Shown here: positions 35,901 through 42,701 of the stretch, in pieces
Layout of the letters: every line of letters starts with the position of its first letter
How positions within the stretch are numbered: the stretch's first letter is position 1
NCBI RefSeq assembly: GCF_002899695.1
Contig: NZ_PPEL01000011.1
Coordinates: 1-51,080 of the forward strand
From: Rubneribacter badeniensis
GTDB lineage: Bacteria > Actinomycetota > Coriobacteriia > Coriobacteriales > Eggerthellaceae
Direction of reading: 5' to 3'
DNA length: 51,080 nucleotides
Notes under the pieces: model-generated
Told to the model about the DNA's origin: nothing
Seen by the model: only the letters and a program-made list of their open reading frames with translations
Database searches by the model: none
Translations under genes and position numbers: made by a program

Positions 35901-36225
35901 TGAGCGCCAACTCCACGTTGGCCAGCACCGTTTGGTGGGGGATGAGGTTGTAGCTTTGGAACACGAAGCCGATGCGGTTGTTGCGGTAGGCGTCCCAGTC
36001 CTTGTCTTTGTACTGCTCGGTGGAGATGCCGTCGATGACAAGGTTGCCCGAGTCGTAGTGGTCGAGGCCGCCGATGATGTTGAGCATGGTGGTCTTGCCC
36101 GACCCCGAGGGACCGAGCACCGCCACGAACTCGTTGTCGCGGAAGGCCACCGACACGTTGTCGAGGGCCGTCTGCGTGAAGCTGGCCGTGGTGTAGGACT
36201 TGCAGATGTTGAGCAGTTGGAGCAT
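32971..36225 (-). CDS. MacB-like ABC transporter, ATPase fused to FtsX-type permease, with very large extracellular region
   Basis: This 1084-residue fusion starts with an ABC ATPase: Walker A GPSGSGKT (38-45), signature LSGGQ (142-146), Walker B ILLADE (162-167) and H-loop MVTHN. One helix follows at about 265-290, then an extracellular region of about 650 residues and three C-terminal helices with the FtsX motif VLERKKEIGILRSIGASKGD. MacB-type loops are usually near 230 residues, so this one is greatly enlarged. It contains a Gln/Ala/Met-rich stretch (about 755-845) with repeated LQ/MQQ heptads that looks like a long coiled coil. As a MacB/LolCDE-class mechanotransmitter it may act on the cell envelope. 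Its substrate is unknown. Confidence 0.88.
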   Translation of the reverse strand: MLQLLNICKSYTTASFTQTALDNVSVAFRDNEFVAVLGPSGSGKTTMLNIIGGLDHYDSGNLVIDGISTEQYKDKDWDAYRNNRIGFVFQSYNLIPHQTVLANVELALTLSGVSRTERRERAMRALERVGLGEHVNKKPSQLSGGQMQRVAIARALINDPEILLADEPTGALDSKTSVQIIDLLTEIANDRLVIMVTHNPELAEQYATRIVNLADGVIRSDTDPFHPTAEDLRESDKPARRTKMSFPTALALSFKNLMTKKGRTLMTAFAGSIGIIGIASILALANGVNNYIKSVEEETLSEYPLQIQSSGVDLTSMLVGTSAEMGETAASAEGGDDSVHVIEMVTNMFSSIGSNDLASLKEYLDSGESGIEEYTSAIEYSYDVTPQIFSSDAEALHQVNPDTSFSMLGLGSSTSSNGMMSTMMSTDMFYEMPNDPDLYEGQYDVKAGRWPERYDECVLVLTGSGGMSDLMLYTLGLRDSAELDEMVSQFAAEEDVTTPDDIEDPSYDEILNTTFKLVNAADYYVYDDEYHVWKDKTDDDAYMRDLVENGEEIKIVGIVQPRDDASATMLSPGLNYPASLASHVIEQAESSAIVQDQLADPAVDVFTGKEFGAESEEGGLNMESMFTIDGSKLQAAFTIDESALTAGMSGLSLDLSGLSLDANALPAFDASGIAVDPGSIDLGSMIDFSDITLDMGEVQPDLDSEKIQAAMAEVMGGFDAWYDEWVAQGNEPDMEAALEAYLSTPEVQEKMAAAIEGSIDMDQATAALQSQLQQQLSAKMQQAVPAMAQALQGQLQSSIQTAMSTYLKTVMTAYMQQMSAALQTQVSAAMQQSMSQLSTNMANAMSIDEAAFADAFQMNMTEEDLGELIMSLMSTEDASYDGNLKKLGYADVAKPSGIDIYPIDFESKEHVIDILDAYNDRMADEGQDDKVITYTDFVGALMSSVTDIVNMISYVLVAFVAISLVVSSIMIGVITYISVLERKKEIGILRSIGASKGDISRVFNAETIIVGFTAGVIGIGLTALACIPANAIVYALFNVANVAALPWQAALVLVGISVFLTFLAGLIPSSAASRKDPVEALRSE

Positions 36226-36711
36226 GGTGAGCCTTTCAGGGCGCGCGTTGCCGGCAGGCGTCGCGCGCGTGTCATGCGAAGGTTGCCGTTTTGTTGAACA
36301 TGGTAGATTTTCCCGCCTTCCGAACGGTGGGAATGCTCAATCTCCACCGAGTTTACCGAACGGTTACCTTTCGCACGCTGCGGTGGGGACGAAGTTCCGC
36401 TTTCGGGTTCGAGCGCGCTGCGAAGATGGGGAGGGGGTGGGGTGCTGAAGATGGCGCTTGCGATAGGGTGTCGCGAAAGGGGCGTCTGCCTTGCATCGCG
36501 CGCGGCGGGGCGTCGGAGTGTCGGGCTGTCGTCGAAGCCAAGGCGCGCCGTCCGGGGTTTCGGCTGACTTCCGGCGCGTTGCCTTTCGGCGGGCGGGTGC
36601 CCCCGTCGGGCGAAAAATGCGGCATAATAGGCGCGAACGAACCGAAGGGCGCCGCGCGGCGCGGACATGCGATGCGCGAAGCGGCGCCGCTTGCGAGCGA
36701 AAGGACCGCGC
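36226..36711. other. Divergent region, ABC transporter / M18 peptidase
   Basis: There is no gene. CCGAACGGT occurs twice as a direct repeat (36320-36328, 36356-36364; 36-bp period), and the first copy sits inside a TTCCC / GGGAA dyad. These may be operator half-sites. CATAAT at 36623-36628 is a possible -10 box for the peptidase. Confidence 0.5.
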
Positions 36712-38118
36712 ATGGAACACGAAGTGGCATGGAAGCGCTACGATACGTCTGACCTCGAGGCGCTTGAGCGGCTTGCCGCCGACTACATCGATTTCATCAG
36801 CGAGAACAAAACCGAGCGCGAGTGCGCCGCCGCGGCGGTCGCACAGGCCGAGGCGTGCGGCTACCGCAATCTCGCCGAGGCGGTGCGCGAGGGGCGCGCG
36901 CTCAAAGCGGGCGACAAGGTGTGGGCGCTCTCGCATGGCAAGGCGCTCGTCTTGGCGCATCTCGGCGCGCGGCCGCTTGCCGAGGGCATGAACATCCTCG
37001 GCGCGCACATCGACTCGCCGCGCCTTGATCTCAAGCAGAATCCCTTGTACGAGGCGAATGACTTCGCGTTTTTGGACACGCACTATTACGGCGGCATCAA
37101 AAGCTACCAGTGGGTGACGCTGCCGCTGGCGCTGCACGGCGTCATCGCGAAGAAAGACGGCACGGTGGTGGACGTGCGGGTGGGCGAGGACGCGGGCGAC
37201 CCCGTGTTCTGCGTGACCGACTTGCTCATCCACCTGGCCGGAAAGCAGATGGCGAAGAAGGCCAACGAGGTGGTGGAGGGCGAGGATCTGGACATCCTCA
37301 TGGGCAACCGTCCCCTCGTCGTCGAGGGCGACGATGCGAAGGACGCCGAGAAGGAGCCGGTGAAGGCCTTCGCCCTCAAGCTGCTGGTCGAGAAGTACGG
37401 CATCGACGAAGAGGACTTCCTGTCGGCCGAGATCGAGGTGGTGCCGGCGGGCCGCGCGCGCGAGTTGGGCTTCGACCGCAGCATGGTGATCGGCTACGGG
37501 CAGGACGACCGCGTGTGCGCCTACACGTCGCTCGCAGCGCAGCTGGCGCTGGGCGACGAGGTGCCCGACAAGACGGCGGTGTGCGTGCTCGTTGACAAGG
37601 AGGAGATCGGCAGCGTGGGCGCCACCGGCATGGCGTCGCAGTTCTTCGAGAACGCCGTGGCCGAGATCATGGAGCTGGCTGGCGAGGGCGGCCCGTTGCC
37701 CCTGCGTCGTGCGCTTGCGGCGTCGAGCATGCTGTCCTCCGACGTGTCCGCAGGGTTCGATCCCGCCTACGCGAGCGTGTTCGAGGCGAAGAACAGCGCG
37801 TATCTGGGTCGCGGCCTCGTGTTCAACAAGTACACGGGCTCGCGCGGCAAAAGCGGTTCCAACGATGCGAGTGCCGAGTACGTGGCGCGCATACGCCGCA
37901 TCATGGACGATGCGGGCGTGGCCTTCCAGACCGCCGAACTGGGGCGGGTCGATGCGGGCGGTGGCGGGACGATCGCCTATATCCCCGCGAAGTACGGCAT
38001 GGACGTCATCGACTCCGGTGTGGCCGTGCTGTCGATGCACTCGCCGTGGGAGGTGTCCAGCAAGGCCGACATCTACGAGGCGCGCAAGGGCTACGAGGCG
38101 TTTTTGAGGAACGCGTAG
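36712..38118 (+). CDS. M18-family aminopeptidase
   Basis: This 468-residue zinc aminopeptidase removes N-terminal residues, often acidic ones, from peptides in the cytoplasm. Metal and catalytic motifs of the M18 (aspartyl aminopeptidase) family are visible: GAHIDSPRLDLK (H99), VDKEEIGSVGATG with the catalytic Glu, the SSDVSAGFDP metal segment, and VLSMHSPWEVSSKAD near the C-terminus. The length is close to the usual 430-470. The ATG at 36712 follows AAAGGA. The gene stands alone; a low-complexity tract begins after its stop. Confidence 0.92.
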   Translation: MEHEVAWKRYDTSDLEALERLAADYIDFISENKTERECAAAAVAQAEACGYRNLAEAVREGRALKAGDKVWALSHGKALVLAHLGARPLAEGMNILGAHIDSPRLDLKQNPLYEANDFAFLDTHYYGGIKSYQWVTLPLALHGVIAKKDGTVVDVRVGEDAGDPVFCVTDLLIHLAGKQMAKKANEVVEGEDLDILMGNRPLVVEGDDAKDAEKEPVKAFALKLLVEKYGIDEEDFLSAEIEVVPAGRARELGFDRSMVIGYGQDDRVCAYTSLAAQLALGDEVPDKTAVCVLVDKEEIGSVGATGMASQFFENAVAEIMELAGEGGPLPLRRALAASSMLSSDVSAGFDPAYASVFEAKNSAYLGRGLVFNKYTGSRGKSGSNDASAEYVARIRRIMDDAGVAFQTAELGRVDAGGGGTIAYIPAKYGMDVIDSGVAVLSMHSPWEVSSKADIYEARKGYEAFLRNA

Positions 38119-38460
38119 GTGCGCTTTTCCGGGCTGCGTTCTGTTGCGTCCGGGCGCACGCTTGGGTTTGCGTCCGGACGCGCGCTTGCGTTCGCGCTTG
38201 GGCTCGCTCGGGTTCGCGTTTGGGCGCAAGTCCGGATGCGCGCTCGGGTTCGCGTTTGGGTCTACGCCTGGGTGTGCGCTTGGATCGCCTGACGCCGTGC
38301 GTCGTTGAAGTACGCGGGAGTTTGGGTTCACGCTTGGGTGCGCGCTTGGATCCGCGTTCGGACGCGCGTTTGCGTTCGCGCTTGGGCTCGCGCCCGGACT
38401 TGCGCTCGCGTCTGGGCGCGAGCCTGCTCCTGAACCGCGCTCGCGTCCGCGCCGAGGCCC
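38119..38460. repeat. Degenerate short tandem repeat tract
   Basis: About 340 bp are built from variants of 6-bp words such as GGGTTC, GCGTTT, GGGCGC and GCGCTC, giving a loose 12- to 18-bp periodicity. Reading frames through it give periodic peptides such as PNADPSAHPSVNPN on the minus strand or RVRVWVYAWVCAW on the plus strand. I take these as by-products of the repeat, not as proteins. Confidence 0.65.
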
Positions 38461-38862
38461 CCGAACCTCCCTCTTGCGTCCCGGAAAAGGCTTCGCGTCT
38501 TCTTCGCATTGCCTCGCATGTTCGTTTGGCGGCCGATTTTGGCCACGAAACCGAGTTCTGGCACGGGGCCGTTCCGAAAAGGGCGGCTCCGTTTGTCGTG
38601 ACCAGGCATTATGTTGGCAGATATCGGAGGCGGGCGGGCAAAAGGCGCGCAATGGCGCGTATTTCGTGCCAGAACGCGGTTTCGTGGCCATTTTCGGGCC
38701 GTTTCGCTGCACGAGCGCTTTATCGGGCGCGCGGACATGCGGGCGCGCGCCCACGCATGGCCGCGGAGATAGAAAGCGCATGGATGGAGAAGGGTTTCGA
38801 TCCGCTGTGGGCAATCCTTCGCTACACTGCTTGCGCGGTTTATCCGCGTTTGGTTTTGTCGG
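38461..38862. other. Gap upstream of the NSS transporter
   Basis: No gene is recognised. Open frames exist on both strands but lack domain features. TACACT at 38823-38828 is a weak -10 candidate for the transporter gene. Confidence 0.4.
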
Positions 38863-40299
38863 TTGGACGCCTTGGTTGTGAGCGAGGTTTCGTTGGATCG
38901 GGAGAAATTCGGATCTCGTCTGGGGTTCATCCTGATCAGCGCCGGATGCGCTATCGGGTTGGGCAACGTGTGGAGGTTCCCCTACATTGTGGGGCAGTAC
39001 GGCGGTGCGGCGTTCGTGCTGCTCATCGTGTTCTTTTTGCTGGTGTTCGCGCTTCCCATCCTCGTGATGGAGTTCTCCGCAGGGCGCGCCAGCCGCAAGG
39101 GCATTGCGCGCAGCTACAACGCGCTCGAGCCTCCCGGTACGCGGTGGCACCGGTTCAAATGGGTCGCTTTGGCCGGAAACTATCTGCTCATGATGTTCTA
39201 CACGGTGGTGACGGGCTGGATGCTCGCGTTCATGGTGCGCAGCATGGCGGGCGCGTTCGAGGGTCTGGATGCGACGGGTGTGCAGGAAGTCTACGACGCA
39301 TTGTTGGCGAACCCCGTGGAGTCGGCGGCGTACATGCTGGTCACTGTTGCCGTTGGCGTGCTCGTGACGCGCGCGGGTCTGCAGAAGGGCATCGAACGCG
39401 TCACGAAGGTGATGATGGCGGCGCTGTTCGTGGTGCTGGCGGTGCTGTGCGTGCGTGCGGTCACGTTGCCGGGGGCGGGGGAGGGCCTTGCGTTCTATCT
39501 CATGCCCGATTTCGGAAAGCTGTTCGCAGGGGCGACGCCTGCCGAGCAGTGGTCGACGTTTTTCGAAGCCGTGTTCGCGGCCATGGGACAGGCGTTCTTC
39601 ATGGTGTCGGTGGGCATGGGGTCTATGTCCATCTTCGGAAGCTATCTGGGGAAAGAACGTCGGCTGACGGGCGAGGCTCTTGGCATAGCCGGACTTGACG
39701 TGCTGGTGGCCGTGATGGCGGGCCTCGTCATCTTTCCGGCGTGCTTCGCCTTCGGGGTCGAGCCGGGCGCAGGGCCGGGGCTTGTGTTCGTCACGTTGCC
39801 CGCGGTGTTCTCGCAGATGCCGCTGGGTCAGTTGTGGGGCGCGCTGTTCTTCCTGTTCATGAGCTTCGCCGCGCTTTCCACTGTCATCGCGGTGTTCGAG
39901 AACATCATCGGATTCAGCATGGACGAATGGGGCGTGCCGCGCGGGAGGGCGTGCGTTGTGAGCGGTGTCCTGATCGCGGTGTTGTCGCTGCCATGCGTGC
40001 TGGGTTTCAACGTGTGGGCGGGTTTCGAGGTGCCCGGCATCGGCAACATCCAGGCCGTGGAGGATTTTCTCATCTCGAACACGATCCTGCCCATCGGCAG
40101 CCTCGTCTTGCTGCTGTTCTGTACGATGAGGCGCGGGTGGGGCTGGGACGCGTTCGTGCGCGAGGCCGACACCGGCGAAGGGCTGCGCTTTCCGCGTTGG
40201 GCGCGCGGCTACGTGCGCTTCGTTCTGCCGGTGCTGATCGCGGCGGTGCTTGCGGCTGGCTACCTTCCCATCGTGCGAACATGGCTGGGGATGGCGTAG
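38863..40299 (+). CDS. Sodium:neurotransmitter symporter (NSS/SNF) family transporter
   Basis: This LeuT-fold secondary transporter of about 470 residues has twelve helices and probably takes up an amino acid or amine with sodium. The first helix has the family signature SRLGFILISAGCAIGLGNVWRFPY (split: GCAIGLGNVWRFPY is the sodium/substrate site). TM3 to TM8 residues such as GMGSMSIFGSYLG and FMSFAALSTVIAVFENI follow. The start is uncertain: TTG 38863, GTG 38878 or TTG 38893 are all in frame, and the last has a GAGCGAGG site. It is convergent with the unit 5 reductase across a strong hairpin. Confidence 0.9.
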   Translation: MDALVVSEVSLDREKFGSRLGFILISAGCAIGLGNVWRFPYIVGQYGGAAFVLLIVFFLLVFALPILVMEFSAGRASRKGIARSYNALEPPGTRWHRFKWVALAGNYLLMMFYTVVTGWMLAFMVRSMAGAFEGLDATGVQEVYDALLANPVESAAYMLVTVAVGVLVTRAGLQKGIERVTKVMMAALFVVLAVLCVRAVTLPGAGEGLAFYLMPDFGKLFAGATPAEQWSTFFEAVFAAMGQAFFMVSVGMGSMSIFGSYLGKERRLTGEALGIAGLDVLVAVMAGLVIFPACFAFGVEPGAGPGLVFVTLPAVFSQMPLGQLWGALFFLFMSFAALSTVIAVFENIIGFSMDEWGVPRGRACVVSGVLIAVLSLPCVLGFNVWAGFEVPGIGNIQAVEDFLISNTILPIGSLVLLLFCTMRRGWGWDAFVREADTGEGLRFPRWARGYVRFVLPVLIAAVLAAGYLPIVRTWLGMA

Positions 40300-40326
40300 C
40301 GCACCTGGCCATGGTGCAGCGTGCGA

Positions 40327-40427
40327 GTCCGGTTTCCGCGGCTCGGAGAGCGGGCGTGGAAACCGGACGTTGGGCGGTGGTTCTCTTCGTGGCTGCTTCC
40401 ACCGGTGCCGCCGGTGGAAGCAGCCAC
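40327..40427. terminator. Two strong hairpins between convergent genes
   Basis: GTCCGGTTTCC (40327-40337) pairs with 40358-40368. A 17-bp perfect stem, GTGGCTGCTTCCACCGG (40389-40405), pairs with 40411-40427 around a 5-nt loop. The second hairpin probably stops transcription from the NSS gene and from the unit 5 reductase. Confidence 0.75.
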
Positions 40428-40437
40428 CTTTCACCTT

Positions 40438-42315
40438 CTAGATCTCGGCCTTCACGGTTTCGGCCATGAGGTAGCCGTAGTTCAAGGCGGCGTCGAAGCC
40501 CATGGCGTAGGGGCGGCCGTCCTTCTCTTCGATGGAGCCGCACACGTCGCCTGCCGCGTACAGGCCGGGGATGGCCTCGCCGGCGTCGTTTTGCACGCGT
40601 CCGGCGGTGTCGATGACAAGCCCGCCCGTGGTCAGGTAGAACGTGGGAATGCAGGATATCACCCAGATGCCGTCGTGCGTGTCGAGGTAGGGCAGCTTCG
40701 AGCGTCCGAACTCGTCTTCCTCGCCGGCGAGCGCGTGGGCGTTGTGCGTCTCGAGCGTGGCTGCCAGCTCGGGAAGCCCCAATTCCTCGGCTGCGGCTTC
40801 CACGGAATCGTAGTGCACCATGTCGCCGCGATGTTCGAGGCACTTGTAGGTGTCCATGGCGTACAGCTCGTTCTTGTTCGTGGTGATGCGGCCCGCTTCG
40901 TCGGTGATGTAGTAGAACGCGCCGCCGTTGGCCTCGTCGAGGAGCGCGCGTCCGAGCACGCCGTGGTTGTCCGACATGATGTTGCCGAACTGCTTGCCCG
41001 AGGCGTTCACGAGGATGCCCGGCGTGGTTTGGTACAGGAAGGCGATCTCGAAGTTCGAGCCGGCCTGGTTCGTGGTGGACAAAAACGCGCCCAGCTCGCG
41101 TCCCATGCACTCGATGGCGCCGCCCGCTTTCTGTCCCAGCTCGATGCCGTCGCCGGTGGAGCCGGGCGCACAGTTGAACTTGAACTCGGCGTAATCGGGG
41201 TAGTGCTCTTTGAGCATCTCCTCGTTCGCCGCGAAGCCGCCCGACGTGAGGCACACTGCCTTCGCCGTGACGATCCAGGTGGAGCCGTCGCACCCTTCTG
41301 CTTTAAGCCCGGTGACGCGTCCGTCGGCGTCCTGCACAAGCTCGGTCACCTTCGTGGCGTACACGATCTGCCCGCCGAGCGCGCCCACGCGGTCCACGAG
41401 GAAGTCCTTCGCGTAGCCGCAGCCGCCCATGTAGCAGCCCGGAGCCAGGTAGGGCGTCACGCCGTAGGCTTTGTTCACGCCCAGGCTGTAGAAGCCGATA
41501 CCCATGTCATGCATCCAGTCGACGAGCTGACCCGAATTCGAGTACATGGCCGTCTGGTACGGCATCGCGCCGTCGAAGCGGTCGTTCTCGGCGACGAGGT
41601 ACTTCTGCATGACGCCCAGCATGAGCTCCTTTTTGTACATGGGGTTCTCGTCGGCGCGGCCGAGGGCGTAATTCGTTTGCAGCTGCGATTCCGCGGCGGC
41701 CACACCCGAGTACGTCATGGGCATGGAACCGCCGGCGATGTCCTGCTTCTCGAACAGGATGACGGACTTCCCGGCTTCCAGCAACCGCGTCGCCGCGACA
41801 AGGCCCGCGGTCCCGGCGCCCATGAGCACTACGTCCACCTCGGCGGTTTGCGCGGTGCCGCCGCTGGGGGTGGTGGTGCCCAGGCGGTAATCCTTCGGAT
41901 CGCCGCCGGCGTTCGTGATGGCGTCGGCCACGGCGGTTTGGACGGCCATCGAAGTGGTGGTGGCTCCGGTGACGGTGTCCACATCGAGGTTCTTGGATTC
42001 CAGGATGCGCGCGGCCATCATCGGCGCGGCAGTCGAACCGATGCCGATCGTGTCGTCGCAGCGCAGCACGCTCACACCGGCGATGTCGCCGCCAGCCACG
42101 GTCACCTGCACGTACAGCGTGTCGTCGTGGCCCATGGCCGTGCCGATCCACTTGCCGTCGGTGAAGCTTTCGGGGACGCTCTTTTGCGGCTCGGCTCCAT
42201 CCTTCTGGTCGTCCGCTGCCTGTTGCGGCGCGGCGCATCCGGCCAGGGCGCCGAGCGCGGCGACGCTGCCGATCGCGAGCGACCCCTTGAGAAAGTTCCT
42301 GCGATCAAGTTCCAT
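40438..42315 (-). CDS. Tat-exported FMN-binding/FAD flavoprotein reductase (urocanate reductase-like), unit 5
   Basis: This 625-residue reductase has the UrdA-like domain order. A Tat signal (DRRNFLKGS, 4-12) and lipobox LAGC (C27) come first. An FMN-binding domain (about 50-135) then ends in the covalent-flavinylation motif DTVTGATTTS. Next is the FAD domain, with VVLMGAGTAGLVAATRLLEAG, GGSMPMTYSG and VCLTSGGFAANEE. The cap segment reads VNASGKQFGN, lacking the usual RFxNE, and the distal AIPGLYAAGDVCG is intact. Covalent FMN would relay electrons to FAD, so this copy may take electrons from a quinol-linked donor. GGAGGGAG precedes the ATG. A LuxR gene is divergent. Confidence 0.92.
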   Translation of the reverse strand: MELDRRNFLKGSLAIGSVAALGALAGCAAPQQAADDQKDGAEPQKSVPESFTDGKWIGTAMGHDDTLYVQVTVAGGDIAGVSVLRCDDTIGIGSTAAPMMAARILESKNLDVDTVTGATTTSMAVQTAVADAITNAGGDPKDYRLGTTTPSGGTAQTAEVDVVLMGAGTAGLVAATRLLEAGKSVILFEKQDIAGGSMPMTYSGVAAAESQLQTNYALGRADENPMYKKELMLGVMQKYLVAENDRFDGAMPYQTAMYSNSGQLVDWMHDMGIGFYSLGVNKAYGVTPYLAPGCYMGGCGYAKDFLVDRVGALGGQIVYATKVTELVQDADGRVTGLKAEGCDGSTWIVTAKAVCLTSGGFAANEEMLKEHYPDYAEFKFNCAPGSTGDGIELGQKAGGAIECMGRELGAFLSTTNQAGSNFEIAFLYQTTPGILVNASGKQFGNIMSDNHGVLGRALLDEANGGAFYYITDEAGRITTNKNELYAMDTYKCLEHRGDMVHYDSVEAAAEELGLPELAATLETHNAHALAGEEDEFGRSKLPYLDTHDGIWVISCIPTFYLTTGGLVIDTAGRVQNDAGEAIPGLYAAGDVCGSIEEKDGRPYAMGFDAALNYGYLMAETVKAEI

Positions 42316-42701
42316 GGTTGCTCCCTCCTTACTCTGGGTCCGAACGGCTTCGGCGCTGCTGGGGGCGCGCCGTCGGCGGCGGCCCCGTTGGTGCTCGGGC
42401 GCATCCGGCGAGCGCATCCGGGTTGCGGCCTGGTGCTGCCCGAGGGGCGCATCCGAGCTCTCGTGCCGCCGTTGCCGTGCGGGGTGGACGGGTTCCAGTA
42501 TGGGGCGCGCGAAGGGGAGGGTCGACACCGACCGTGGGTGCTTTTCGGGCAAAGGGATGCGCACCCCTCCCCGATTTTCGGTTATTTTTGCATTTCACCT
42601 GCTCACGCGATGTCCACCAGCCGACTAACCCCGTCGTTTTCCGCGCGATCACGCCTCATCAGGTGGGAAGAGCGGCTACAATAGCGAAGGGAGGAGGTGG
42701 C
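42316..42701. other. Divergent control region of unit 5
   Basis: A dyad CCGATTTTCGG lies at 42571-42581. A -10-like TACAAT at 42677-42682 serves the LuxR gene. The rest is GC-rich with no gene of its own; long open frames that cross it lack start signals. Confidence 0.5.

Noticed and set aside
36364-40434. 1356-codon open frame on the minus strand
   Set aside because: It runs antisense through the M18 peptidase and NSS genes and the hexamer tract. The peptide is Arg/His/Pro-rich with no domain, a typical high-GC shadow frame.
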